From contig CAOKXF010000012.1 in NCBI GenBank assembly GCA_948473335.1, forward strand, positions 1 to 42,799: a stretch of DNA of 42,799 bases, read 5' to 3'. This DNA is from an uncultured Clostridium sp. (lineage in GTDB: Bacteria > Bacillota > Clostridia > TANB77 > CAG-508). Positions 16,169 through 24,837 of this stretch are shown here, piece after piece (position 1 is the first letter of the stretch; the number at the start of each line of letters is the position of its first letter). Both the position numbers and the translations under genes were made by a program. Under the pieces are notes generated by a model. It made no database searches. It was not told the origin of the DNA and worked only from the letters and a program-made list of their open reading frames with translations.

Positions 16169-16759
16169 ATGGAATATGAAAAAATAAAAAAAGTTGATAT
16201 ATTATATTTATTAGCAGTAATATTTGCACCTATGTTAGTATGTGCAATATGCTTTTGGTTATTTTACCAATTCTTCTCAGAGGGAGGAAATATGGCAGTA
16301 ATATTAACAATGGTGCCAAGTATACTTTCAATAGTATGGTGGATTTTTGGGGCAACATTAATATATAAACAAGCACAGAAAAAACTTATAAGAGAATTAG
16401 ATCAGACAGGATTTAAACGTAATCATACATTTTATGGTAGTAGTAATATGGTAGTAATAGATGTGGAAAATGGAAAAATAGCGTTATTATTTTTATGGAA
16501 TCCATTTCATAGTTTTATAGTACCAGCTACACGTGTTAGTAGAGCATGGGTTGATGATGGAAAAAGTGGAGCAGGATTTATGGCAGGAAGTAGTAGAGTA
16601 AGTTTTCTTTTTGATGTAGATGGAGTAAAAATAAGAGTAAATACATTTACTTCTAATCAACGTTGGCGTATGGATAGTAATTATATTCTTACTGGTATAT
16701 CAAAAGCAGATATGATGGTAAAAATATTAGAAGAAGCACATAATAAGGTGGAAAAATAA
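16169..16759 (+). CDS. unrecognised membrane protein
   Basis: I do not recognise this 196-residue protein. Two membrane helices lie at about 11-34 and 43-66, followed by a cytoplasmic-looking, mixed beta domain (about 80-180) with FYGSSNMVVIDVENGKIALL and VSFLFDVDGVKIRVNTF, a pattern reminiscent of a PH-like beta sandwich, though this is a guess. It has an AAGGAGTG ribosome site, is 29 bases after the previous gene and 2 bases before the next, so the three are an operon. Confidence 0.75.
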   Translation: MEYEKIKKVDILYLLAVIFAPMLVCAICFWLFYQFFSEGGNMAVILTMVPSILSIVWWIFGATLIYKQAQKKLIRELDQTGFKRNHTFYGSSNMVVIDVENGKIALLFLWNPFHSFIVPATRVSRAWVDDGKSGAGFMAGSSRVSFLFDVDGVKIRVNTFTSNQRWRMDSNYILTGISKADMMVKILEEAHNKVEK

Positions 16760-16761
16760 TT

Positions 16762-17109
16762 ATGGGAATATTTCAAAAAATTCGTTCTTTTTTCCATGAT
16801 GATATATGTAGTAAATGTCAAAAACAAATGGAAGAAAAAAGACGCCAATTATATATGTTACCTATAATGGTAGGACACTATCAAGAACATAAAGAAGCAG
16901 AATACTATATGCAAAACTTACGCAAAGTAAATCATAAAGCAGATATACCATCTGGAATGTATGCGTGTGGAGCAGTTATGTATGAATGTCCAGAATGTGG
17001 GCATAGACTTGTGAAATTGTCTATATTTTTACCTGTAAGAGATCAAGAAAAATATGAAGATACAGTGTGGTTTCAAAATGGGGAAATGGATAATTTTATG
17101 TTAAAATAA
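16762..17109 (+). CDS. unrecognised zinc-ribbon protein
   Basis: A 115-residue protein with two Cys pairs, CSKC near residue 16 and CPEC near residue 75, far apart in sequence but spaced as a split zinc ribbon. A further cysteine is in YACGAVMYE. The rest is basic and Tyr-rich with no known catalytic motif. It is the last gene of the three-gene unit and is followed at once by a terminator. The two membrane partners suggest that it acts at the membrane, but no function can be named. Confidence 0.7.
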   Translation: MGIFQKIRSFFHDDICSKCQKQMEEKRRQLYMLPIMVGHYQEHKEAEYYMQNLRKVNHKADIPSGMYACGAVMYECPECGHRLVKLSIFLPVRDQEKYEDTVWFQNGEMDNFMLK

Positions 17110-17122
17110 AAATTTAACTTAC

Positions 17123-17158
17123 AAAGGAATATGTAATTATAGTAGCATATTCCTTTTA
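17123..17158 (+). terminator. intrinsic terminator
   Basis: AAAGGAATATG (17123-17133) pairs perfectly with CATATTCCTTT (17146-17156) and a short T-run follows. It closes the three-gene unit. Confidence 0.85.
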
Positions 17159-17197
17159 TCATATTCTAAAGAAAGTAATTAAATCTTTTTTTATATT

Positions 17198-17247
17198 CAC
17201 CTTGTTTACTAATGGGTACAGATATGTGCCCATTAGTAAGCAAGGTG
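17198..17247. repeat. palindromic repeat, copy 1 (34-bp core)
   Basis: The core (17206-17239) has arms TTACTAATGGGTACA and TGTGCCCATTAGTAA around the loop GATA. Outside it, CACCTTG and CAAGGTG extend the stem, then a T-run follows. A core of the same length with the same outer arms and a different loop occurs at 36898-36931. The two differ at a paired position (G-C here, A-T there), which argues for a selected stem. Confidence 0.7.
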
Positions 17248-17468
17248 TTTTTTCTTATATTTTTATTAAAGTTACATATAGTAGTTAAGTTAGTTGTTTG
17301 AACATTATTAAGATATAGATAATTTATACGTAGTTAAATGAAAAAAGTGAGTTTTATAAGAAAATTTTATTTTTGTATGGAAAACTAAAAAATATATGCA
17401 AAAAAGTAATGAAATTTTTAATTATTATGGTATAATATTGAAAAATCCATAAAAATAGGAGAATAAAC
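17248..17468. other. intergenic stretch with promoter
   Basis: No gene is visible. An extended -10 promoter, TGGTATAAT (17428-17436), lies about 30 bases before the broken 2H phosphoesterase gene. The rest is A/T-rich. Confidence 0.5.
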
Positions 17469-17729
17469 ATGTATGATTAGGTATTACAACTAAGTTTTTC
17501 AAGAAATGTACAAGAAAAGATACAAGACATAAAAGAAGAAATAAGAAAGAACAATATAGAAGACAAAGAAAGAGAATGGAAACCACATATAACGTTATGT
17601 ACAACTAATGATTTAAGAGAAGCTACCAAAATAGCAAAGAAAAAGTTTAAGGAATTTACAACACAAATAAAATATTTATGGGTATATAATTCAAATCTAA
17701 AATTAATAAAAAAATATGAATTAAAATAA
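17469..17729 (+). pseudogene. broken 2H phosphoesterase (2'-5' RNA ligase-like)
   Basis: Read in one frame from ATG 17469, the gene has TAG as its fourth codon, then continues VLQLSFSRNVQEKIQDIKEE for about 80 codons. WKPHITLCT carries the first His-x-Thr motif of the 2H phosphoesterase family. The second motif, expected about 70 residues later, is missing and the protein ends early, so the gene has both a stop and a deletion. It has a promoter and an AGGAG ribosome site. Confidence 0.6.
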
Positions 17730-17754
17730 AAAAATATATTATAGGAGGTAAAAA

Positions 17755-18321
17755 ATGAAATATTTTAAAAAATTAGTAGGAGAAAGAATATATTTATCAC
17801 CATTAAATGTAGAAGATGCAGAAAAATATATAGAATGGTTTTGCGACTTTAGAACAGCAGATGGAATAGCAAAAAGTGGAAAAATGATGACAGTAGAAGC
17901 AGAAATAGAATGGTTAGAAAAAAGTATAAAAAATAATGACATGAATTTTGCAATTGTTAGTTTGAAAAATGATGAATTAATAGGAACATGTGGATTTAAT
18001 AAAATAAATTATCAAGATAGAGAAGGAACAGTAGGAATATTTATTGGAGAAGAGAATTATAGAAGTAATGGATATGGAACAGAAGCACTAAGAATCTTAC
18101 TAGATTACGGATTTAATTATTTGAATATAAATAATATAATGTTAACTGTAAAATCATTTAATGAAAGAGCAATTAGTTGTTATAAAAAGGTAGGATTTAA
18201 TGAATTTGGAAGAAGAAGAGAAAGTTATTATTTAAATGGAAAATATTATGATGATATATATATGGACGCATTAGCAAAAGAATTTACAGGGAATTATATA
18301 AAAAATAAAATAATATATTAA
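17755..18321 (+). CDS. RimJ/RimL-type GNAT acetyltransferase
   Basis: A 188-residue acetyltransferase of the GNAT_3/RimJ-RimL type, which acetylates protein N termini or small amines. The start GERIYLSPLNVEDAEKYIEW, the cofactor loop EENYRSNGYGTEALRILLDY (about 99-118) and FNERAISCYKKVGF are typical. The substrate is unknown. A strong AGGAGG ribosome site 7 bases before the ATG supports the start. The genes around it deal with nucleotides or small molecules, as in the first enzyme run of this window. Confidence 0.88.
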   Translation: MKYFKKLVGERIYLSPLNVEDAEKYIEWFCDFRTADGIAKSGKMMTVEAEIEWLEKSIKNNDMNFAIVSLKNDELIGTCGFNKINYQDREGTVGIFIGEENYRSNGYGTEALRILLDYGFNYLNINNIMLTVKSFNERAISCYKKVGFNEFGRRRESYYLNGKYYDDIYMDALAKEFTGNYIKNKIIY

Positions 18322-18380
18322 ATATTTTTCATAGATTTTATGTTAAGATGTAAAAAATAATAAACAAAAAGGGGAAAAAA

Positions 18381-18956
18381 GTGGAAGAAATAGTATTTGT
18401 AACACATAATAAAGGAAAAATAGAATCTGCAAAAAAAGATTTAAAAGAAGTTAATTTTAAAGTATATGAATATGAATTAGAAGAACCAAGAAGTGATGAT
18501 ATAAATTATATATCAAAATACAAAGTAATGGAAGCATATAAATTGGTAAATAAACCATGTATTTCTCTAGACTGTGGATTTTGGATAGACGAATTAGAAG
18601 GATTTCCAAAAGCATTTGTAAATTTTGCATTAGAAACAATAGGACTTGAGGGAATTTTAAAATTAATGGAAGGAAAAGAAAACAGAAAATGCAGATTTAC
18701 AGAATGTTTATCATATTATGATGGAAAAGAATTACACCAATTTATAGGAAAGCATGAAGGAACCCTATCAAAACAAGTATTAGGAAATGATACAAACAAA
18801 AAATGGTCAGATTTATGGTATATATATAAACCATGTGGATATGAGAAAACTTTAGCAGAAATGACAGATGAAGAAAGAGCGAATAGAGAAAAAATAAATT
18901 CAATTGATTCTATGCAAGAATTTGCAAAATGGTATAGAAAAAAAGAAGCTAAATAA
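18381..18956 (+). CDS. Ham1/RdgB-like NTP pyrophosphatase
   Basis: A 191-residue protein of the Ham1/RdgB family, which hydrolyses non-canonical purine triphosphates such as ITP and XTP to monophosphates. FVTHNKGKIESAKKDL matches the start motif (T/S-x-N-x-x-K), CISLDCGFWIDELEGFPKAF resembles the catalytic loop, and YKPCGYEKTLAEMTDEERA the C-terminal motif. It is a divergent member: the usual DSGL loop reads DCGF. Start is GTG after AAGGGGAAAA. It is likely cotranscribed with the MazG-like gene 19 bases later, another NTP-cleaving enzyme. Confidence 0.82.
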   Translation: MEEIVFVTHNKGKIESAKKDLKEVNFKVYEYELEEPRSDDINYISKYKVMEAYKLVNKPCISLDCGFWIDELEGFPKAFVNFALETIGLEGILKLMEGKENRKCRFTECLSYYDGKELHQFIGKHEGTLSKQVLGNDTNKKWSDLWYIYKPCGYEKTLAEMTDEERANREKINSIDSMQEFAKWYRKKEAK

Positions 18957-18975
18957 GAATGGAGAAATAGTATAA

Positions 18976-19371
18976 ATGGAAAAAAACTATATAATAGAAG
19001 ATATAAAAATATCAGAGATGATGAAAATGCAAAAAGAATTATGGGAAGAAAATAAAGAAAATTGATCACCAATGGAAGCAAAATATGGAAGAAATTTCTT
19101 ACTATGGATGATTGAAGAGATGGGAGAAGTAATATCAATAATAAAGAAAAAAGGCGACAATGAAATAATGACAGATAAAGAAGTAAGAAAAGCATTTGTA
19201 GAAGAAATGAGTGATATATTAATGTATTATAATGATACATTATTAAGATATGGAATAACAGCAAATGAAATATCTACAGCATATTTACAAAAACATAATA
19301 AAAATATGAAAAGAAATTATAAAGAAGAATGGCAACATAAATGCGAAGAAAAAAACAAAAAGGAAGAATGA
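18976..19371 (+). pseudogene. MazG-like nucleotide pyrophosphohydrolase interrupted by TGA
   Basis: From ATG 18976 (MEKNYIIEDIKISEMMKMQK) one frame runs to 19371 but for TGA at 19063-19065. The codon falls where the family usually has Trp (N-stop-SPMEAKYGRNFLLWMIEE), so TGG to TGA is the simplest change. The rest keeps the MazG-like acidic motif EEMGEVI and EEMSDILMYYND. The gene ends at another TGA, so TGA is not read as Trp here. A short product from ATG 19072 (99 residues) could still form. A sequencing error is possible. Confidence 0.65.
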
Positions 19372-19377
19372 TAAATA

Positions 19378-20121
19378 ATGGCAAATGCACAAAAATATAT
19401 AAGGATAAGAGATAAAGAAATATTAGTCAAAGTAAGAAATTACAAAAATACAAATAAAGTAGCAATGTATTTTAAAGGAAATATTTTAAATATCAGTAAA
19501 CCAGCAAATTTAAATACTAGTGAAATAATAAAACTAATTAAAGAAAATGAAAATCAAATATATGATCAATATATAAAAATAATATCCACAGAAAATAAAA
19601 ATATAAAACATTGGAAAAATGGAGAAAAAATATTATATAAAGGTGAAGAATATACAATAGTAAGAGAGCAAATACAAGAAGACTGGGTAAGAATAGTTAT
19701 AGAAAAAGAAAAAAAACAAATAAAAGTAAAAATGCCAGTAGAATTAAAAAATGAAGATGAAGTAAAAGAAATTGTAGATAAAGCAATAAAAAAACTATTT
19801 CAAAATAATACAGGAGTAATAATACAAGAAAGACTGCCATATTGGAGTAAAAAGACAGGAATAGGGTATAAAACATTTAAAATAAGAGACGCAATAAGTA
19901 GGTTTGGAAGTTGCGTACCAAAGCAAGAAGCATTACATTTTAGTTCGAGGTTAGTTATGTTGCCACAAGACAAAATAGATGCAATTATAGTACATGAACT
20001 TTGTCATATGATACATAAAAATCATAGTAAAGAATTTTATAATTTAGTAAAACAATATATACCAAATTATGATGAAATAGACAAATGGTTAAAAGAAAAC
20101 GGAAAATTAATATTAATTTAA
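19378..20121 (+). CDS. YgjP-like (DUF45/SprT-type) zinc metallopeptidase
   Basis: A 247-residue member of the YgjP-like metal-dependent hydrolases. The zinc site is VHELCHMIHKNHSKEFY (about 206-222): two histidines and the glutamate of HExxH, and a third histidine nearby. RFGSCVPKQEALHFSSRLVM ahead of it is the family's second signature. The N-terminal 130 residues match the family's beta-rich half. Targets are unknown. It starts 6 bases after the MazG-like remnant and is followed by the ligase gene. Confidence 0.88.
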   Translation: MANAQKYIRIRDKEILVKVRNYKNTNKVAMYFKGNILNISKPANLNTSEIIKLIKENENQIYDQYIKIISTENKNIKHWKNGEKILYKGEEYTIVREQIQEDWVRIVIEKEKKQIKVKMPVELKNEDEVKEIVDKAIKKLFQNNTGVIIQERLPYWSKKTGIGYKTFKIRDAISRFGSCVPKQEALHFSSRLVMLPQDKIDAIIVHELCHMIHKNHSKEFYNLVKQYIPNYDEIDKWLKENGKLILI

Positions 20122-20144
20122 AAATTAAGAAAGGAAAAAGTAAA

Positions 20145-21182
20145 ATGAATAAAAAGAAAATAGGGATAATATTTGGAGGATGTAGTCCAGAATATGACGT
20201 ATCATTAGAGTCAGCATATAGTGTAATAACAAATATAAATAAAGAAAAATATGAAGTAATATTGATAGGAATAACAAAAGAGGGAGACTGGTATAAATAT
20301 GAAGGAGAAGCCGAAAACGTAAAAGATAATTCATGGCAAGAAAAAGGAAAATGCACAAAAGTAATGATTTCAAGTAATAAAAGTGATAAAGGAATAATAG
20401 AATTAGAAAGTGGAGATGTAACAAAACTGGATGCAATATTTCCAGTATTACATGGAAGAGATGGAGAAGATGGGGCAGTACAAGGATTAATACAATTGTC
20501 AGGAATACCACTAATAGGATGTGATATACTTTCATCTAGTTTGTGCATGGACAAGTATTTATCACATAAATTAGTAGAAAATTATGGAATAAAAGTAGCA
20601 AAAAATATAGTAATAAATACAAAAACAAGTAAAGAAGAAATCAATAAAAAGACACAAGAATTAAAATATCCTTTATTTGTAAAACCAATGAGAGCAGGAT
20701 CATCATTTGGAATTACAAAAATAGAAAGTGAAAAAGAGATAGAAAAAGCGGTACAAGTGGCATTTAAATATGATACAGAAATAATAATAGAAGAAAATAT
20801 TGAAGGAATAGAAATAGGATGTGCAATACTAGGTAATGAAGAATTAATAATAGGCGAAGTAGATGAAATAGAATTAAGTGAGGGATTTTTCAATTATGAA
20901 GAAAAATACACACTAAAAACTTCAAAAATTTATGTACCAGCAAGAATAGAAGAAAATATATCTAAAAAAGCAAAAGAAATAGCAAAACAAATATACAGGA
21001 TTTTAAAATGCAAAGATTTTGCAAGAGTAGACATGTTTTTAACAAAACAAGGAGAAATATATTTTAATGAAATAAATACAATACCAGGATTTACATCACA
21101 CAGTAGATATCCTAGTATGATGAAACAAATAGGAATAAATTTTAATGAATTAATAGAAAAATTAATAAGTCTAGAAATATAA
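20145..21182 (+). CDS. VanG-like D-Ala-D-Ser/D-Ala-D-Ala ligase
   Basis: A 345-residue ATP-grasp ligase that joins D-alanine to a second D-amino acid for peptidoglycan. It starts MNKKKIGIIFGG, and SPEYDVSLESAYSVI replaces the EHEVS of ordinary Ddl, as in the VanG branch. FFNYEEKYTLKTSKIYVPA (about 265-283) and TIPGFTSHSRYPSMM also look VanG-like. The ATG at 20145 with AAAGGA before it is preferred over one at 20085 inside the previous gene. The two genes after it make up a split serine-type racemase, which favours a D-Ser-using ligase, but specificity is inferred. Confidence 0.85.
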   Translation: MNKKKIGIIFGGCSPEYDVSLESAYSVITNINKEKYEVILIGITKEGDWYKYEGEAENVKDNSWQEKGKCTKVMISSNKSDKGIIELESGDVTKLDAIFPVLHGRDGEDGAVQGLIQLSGIPLIGCDILSSSLCMDKYLSHKLVENYGIKVAKNIVINTKTSKEEINKKTQELKYPLFVKPMRAGSSFGITKIESEKEIEKAVQVAFKYDTEIIIEENIEGIEIGCAILGNEELIIGEVDEIELSEGFFNYEEKYTLKTSKIYVPARIEENISKKAKEIAKQIYRILKCKDFARVDMFLTKQGEIYFNEINTIPGFTSHSRYPSMMKQIGINFNELIEKLISLEI

Positions 21183-21213
21183 TAATATTTATAAATTAAA
21201 GGAGAAAAATTAA

Positions 21214-22227
21214 ATGCAAGTAAAAAATAAGATGAGTATAGATAAATTTAGATTAATTGCAGCAATATTAATTATAGCTATACATATATATCCATTAGCT
21301 TCAATAAATGAAACTCTTGATTTTATATTTACACATGTAATATGTAGAATAGGAGTACCAATATTTTTAATGATAACAGGATTTTTTGTATTACCAGGAG
21401 CAATACAAGATAGAAAAAAGCTTATAACATATACAAAAAAGATAATAAGAGTATATATAATAAGTATGATAATATATTTCCCAGTAAACATATATGCAGG
21501 GAAATTAAAGGGAATTGGATTTATAGGAATATTAAAAGAAATATTTATAAATGGAACATTTTATCATCTGTGGTATTTTCCAGCATTAATACTTGGAATA
21601 TGGATTACATATTATTTAATAAAAAATATAAAAGAAAAAAAAGTAAGAATAATAGTGATTATTTTATATATAATAGGGTTATTTGGAGATAGTTATTATG
21701 GACTTACTGAAAAATTAGCAATAACAAAAAATATATATAATGTAATATTCAATATATTTGAATATACAAGAAATGGACTATTTTATGTTCCAGTATTTAT
21801 ATATTTGGGATATATGATAAAATGTGGAAATTTAAAAATAAATAGAAAACAAAATATTATATACATAATAATAGCAATGATTTTAATGATAATAGAAGGA
21901 CTAATATTACATCATTTTAAATTACAAAAACATGATAGTATGTATATAATGCTAATTCCATTAATGATATTATTATTTAATTTAATAATAAAAAATAAGG
22001 GAGAGAACAATAAAAAGATTAGAAATATATCAACAACAATATATATAATGCATCCAATTTTTATAATTTTAATAAGAGGAGTAGCAAAAGTAATACATTT
22101 ACAAAACATAATGATAGAAAATAGTTTAATAAATTACATATTAGTAGTAATAGCTACAATAATATTTAGTATATGTTTTGAAAAAGTAAAAGAGAAAGTA
22201 AGTGAAAAATATGGAAGAAGACATTAA
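21214..22227 (+). CDS. VanTm-like membrane acyltransferase domain protein
   Basis: A 337-residue acyltransferase_3-type membrane protein with about ten helices. It opens IDKFRLIAAILIIAIHIYPL, the catalytic-loop region with conserved histidine, followed by RIGVPIFLMITGFFVLP. In VanT serine racemases such a domain is the N-terminal membrane half, thought to bring in L-Ser. Here it is a separate gene directly before the racemase, overlapping it by 26 bases, as in vanL-type clusters (vanTm and vanTr). A general O-acetyltransferase role is the alternative. Confidence 0.82.
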   Translation: MQVKNKMSIDKFRLIAAILIIAIHIYPLASINETLDFIFTHVICRIGVPIFLMITGFFVLPGAIQDRKKLITYTKKIIRVYIISMIIYFPVNIYAGKLKGIGFIGILKEIFINGTFYHLWYFPALILGIWITYYLIKNIKEKKVRIIVIILYIIGLFGDSYYGLTEKLAITKNIYNVIFNIFEYTRNGLFYVPVFIYLGYMIKCGNLKINRKQNIIYIIIAMILMIIEGLILHHFKLQKHDSMYIMLIPLMILLFNLIIKNKGENNKKIRNISTTIYIMHPIFIILIRGVAKVIHLQNIMIENSLINYILVVIATIIFSICFEKVKEKVSEKYGRRH

Positions 22228-23359
22228 ACAAGACAGGGCATGGATAGAAATCAATCTAGAAAATTTAGAAAATAATATAAATGAAATAAAAAAAATAATT
22301 AATGGGAAATGTAAAATAATGGCAGTAGTAAAAGCAAATGCATATGGGCATGGAATGATAAATATAGCCACAAAATTAAATGAAATAGGAATTCGAGATT
22401 TTGCAGTAGCAACATTATCAGAAGCAATAGAATTAAGAAAAAACAATATAGAAGGAAATATATTAATATTAGGATATACAGATTTTAAAGATATAGAATA
22501 TGTTATAAAATATGATTTAATGCAAACGATTGTAGATTATGAATATGCAAAAGGAATAAATCAGATAGAATTAGAAAGTAAAATAAAAGTACATATAAAG
22601 GTAAATACAGGAATGAATCGTATAGGAACAAGTTATAGTGATATAGATAAAATAACAGAAATATATAATATGAAAAATTTAAAAGTTTTAGGAATATTTA
22701 GTCATTTTTGTGTTGCAGATAGAACAAAAAAAGAAGATATACAATTTACTAAAAAACAAATAGATAATTTTTTAAATTGTATAAATCAAATAAAAGAGAG
22801 AGGATATAGCACAGGAAAAATACATATACAAAGTAGTTATGGAATATTAAATTATCCAGATATAGAATGTGATTATGTACGTCCAGGAATAATTATGTAT
22901 GGAAATTATAGTTCAAAAGGGGATAAAACTAAAATAATTCCAAACATAAGACCAGTTTTATCTTTAAAGGCAAGAATAACAACAATAAAAGAAATAGAAA
23001 AAGGAGAATCTGTAAGTTATGGTAGAACGTATATAGCAAAAGGAACAAAGAAGATAGCTACAGTATGTATAGGTTATGCTGATGGATATCCTAGAAATTT
23101 ATCAAATAAAAATATTAAGGTTTTAGTAAATGATGAATATGCAGAGATAATAGGCAGAATATGTATGGACCAATTAGTTATAGATGTTTCTAATATAAAT
23201 AATATAAAACAAGGAGATATAGTTACACTAATAGGAGAAGAAACAGAGATTTCAGCAGAAGAGATTTCCAATAAAGCAGATACTATTACTAATGAGTTAT
23301 TATGTAGGTTAGGAGATAGACTGGAAAGAATTAATATAAAGCAGACAGCTTTCAAATAA
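22202..23359 (+). CDS. alanine/serine racemase (VanTr-like)
   Basis: A PLP-dependent fold III racemase of 385 residues. RAWIEINLENLENNI begins the barrel, AVVKANAYGHG carries the PLP lysine, QSSYGILN and VRPGIIMYGNY follow, and VCIGYADGYPRNLS and IGRICMDQLVIDVS complete the Alr signatures. The C terminus reads ITNELLCRLGDRLERI, whereas ordinary alanine racemases have SYRVPR there. I associate that variant with VanT serine racemases. The GTG at 22202 has AGAGAAAG before it; ATG 22211 is an alternative. It overlaps the membrane gene by 26 bases. Alanine racemase activity remains possible. Confidence 0.85.
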   Translation: MKNMEEDIKQDRAWIEINLENLENNINEIKKIINGKCKIMAVVKANAYGHGMINIATKLNEIGIRDFAVATLSEAIELRKNNIEGNILILGYTDFKDIEYVIKYDLMQTIVDYEYAKGINQIELESKIKVHIKVNTGMNRIGTSYSDIDKITEIYNMKNLKVLGIFSHFCVADRTKKEDIQFTKKQIDNFLNCINQIKERGYSTGKIHIQSSYGILNYPDIECDYVRPGIIMYGNYSSKGDKTKIIPNIRPVLSLKARITTIKEIEKGESVSYGRTYIAKGTKKIATVCIGYADGYPRNLSNKNIKVLVNDEYAEIIGRICMDQLVIDVSNINNIKQGDIVTLIGEETEISAEEISNKADTITNELLCRLGDRLERINIKQTAFK

Positions 23360-23504
23360 TGTGAATGGATATATTTTTTCATATAAAAAAGTTTTATAAT
23401 GTGAAAGAAAATAAACAAAAACTGAAAAAATATTGATATTATCATAAATGTATGTTACTATTCATATTATACTATAAAAGCACAACTTTCAAGGAGGGCA
23501 AAAA

Positions 23505-23738
23505 ATGACAAAACAAGAAAGAGAAGATCGTTACAAAAGAATTGTAGAGCATTTCAACAATAACAATTCTACTGTACGGAGGACAGCAAAAGCGTGCGAT
23601 GTATCCAAGTCAACTGTACACCTTGTTTTGACGAAAAGAAAGCCTAATCCTACTTCGACAGAAATTCTGGAAAGGAACAAGAAGGAGAGACACCTAAGAG
23701 GAGGACAAGCAACAAAAAGAAAGTATAAGGGGGGGTAA
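23505..23738 (+). CDS. spoIIID: SpoIIID-like sporulation transcription factor
   Basis: SpoIIID is a small DNA-binding protein that acts in the mother cell after sigma E during sporulation. This 77-residue protein has the family's helix-turn-helix (TVRRTAKACDVSKSTVHLVL, about 23-42) and its signature tail KERHLRGGQATKRKYKGG, close to the HLRGGEATKLKYK of Bacillus SpoIIID. A strong AGGAGGG site precedes it. Upstream (near 23462) CATATTAT is a possible sigma-E-type -10, not certain. Its codons are richer in G+C than those of its neighbours. It stands alone. Confidence 0.85.
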   Translation: MTKQEREDRYKRIVEHFNNNNSTVRRTAKACDVSKSTVHLVLTKRKPNPTSTEILERNKKERHLRGGQATKRKYKGG

Positions 23739-23750
23739 TTCCCCTCTATT
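23728..23750 (+). terminator. short G-C hairpin after spoIIID
   Basis: A G-run overlapping the stop region pairs with CCCC across TAATT, then CTATTTTAA follows. The stem is short but all G-C, so it may end transcription weakly. Confidence 0.45.
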
Positions 23751-23907
23751 TTAATTCATATAAATACAATAAAGAACTTAAAAAATTTATATACTAAAAA
23801 GCAATTTTATGATAAAATAAAAAACAAGAATAAGAGTTTCTAAAAAACAAAACTACATAAAAAAGCAAAAAAGGAGGAAATGTTAGAAAATAAAGCTAAC
23901 ATAAAAA

Positions 23908-24807
23908 ATGAAAATGCAAGAAGAAATACCCCAATTTTTATATAAAAAATTAGAAAAACAATATGAAGAGAATATAGTAAAAAAAATAATAGAAGGATAC
24001 GAAAAACAAAAACCATTAACGATAAGAATAAACACAATAAAGACAAATATAGAAGTAGTAAAAGAAAAATTAGAGAAAAGTAAAATACAATATAAAAAAG
24101 TAAAATGGAATGAGCAAGCATTAATAATAGAAAATGCAGGCAAAAATATAATAAAAGAATTAGAAATATATGAAAAAGGAGAAATATATTTACAAAGTTT
24201 ATCATCAATGATACCACCAATAATATTAAAGCCAAAAGAAGGAGAAAATATATTAGATATGGCAGCAGCACCAGGAGGAAAAACAACGCAAATAGCAGCA
24301 ATAACTAATAATAAAGCAATGATAACAGCATGTGAAAAAAATAAGATAAGAGCAGAAAGATTAAAATACAATTTACAAAAACAAGGTGTAAAATGTGCAA
24401 ATATAATGGTAGAAGATGCAAGAAAGCTAAACGAGTTTTTCTCATTTGATAAAATCTTATTAGATGCGCCATGTAGTGGAAGTGGAACAGACAATATAAA
24501 GGACGAGAAATTTACAGAAGAGCTAATAAAAAGAAGTCAAAAAACACAAGAAGAAATGTTAACAAAAGCATTACAAATATTAAAATCAGGAAAAGAAATG
24601 ATATACTCAACATGTTCTATATTAAAACAAGAAAATGAAGAAATAATACAAAAAGTACTATCAAAAATAAAAGCAGAAATAGTACCAATAGATGAAAAAT
24701 ATTTAATAGATATACCATTATTGCCAGTAGATATAAAAGGAACAATATGTGTATGTCCAACAGAATTATATGAAGGATTCTACTTAGCTAAAATAATAAA
24801 AAAATAA
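23908..24807 (+). CDS. NOL1/NOP2/Sun-family RNA m5C methyltransferase
   Basis: A 299-residue SAM-dependent enzyme that would methylate cytosine-5 in rRNA or tRNA (RsmB/RsmF group). SAM motif I is ILDMAAAPGGKTTQ (about 115-128), the DAPCSGSG motif (about 187) has one cysteine and YSTCSI (about 231) the nucleophilic one. The N-terminal LTIRINTIKTN is the family's substrate-binding part. No C-terminal RNA-binding extension is present, so it is a short form. The ATG at 23908 has no good ribosome site; the AAGGAGG at 23871-23877 serves a 21-codon ORF beginning at 23880 that overlaps this gene. Confidence 0.88.
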   Translation: MKMQEEIPQFLYKKLEKQYEENIVKKIIEGYEKQKPLTIRINTIKTNIEVVKEKLEKSKIQYKKVKWNEQALIIENAGKNIIKELEIYEKGEIYLQSLSSMIPPIILKPKEGENILDMAAAPGGKTTQIAAITNNKAMITACEKNKIRAERLKYNLQKQGVKCANIMVEDARKLNEFFSFDKILLDAPCSGSGTDNIKDEKFTEELIKRSQKTQEEMLTKALQILKSGKEMIYSTCSILKQENEEIIQKVLSKIKAEIVPIDEKYLIDIPLLPVDIKGTICVCPTELYEGFYLAKIIKK

Positions 24808-24837
24808 AAAAACAAATATATTATGAAAGGAGAAAAA

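Noticed and set aside
19063..19065. Reassigned TGA (Trp) or selenocysteine
   Set aside because: Several intact genes end with TGA, including this one, and no SECIS-like hairpin is evident right after it.
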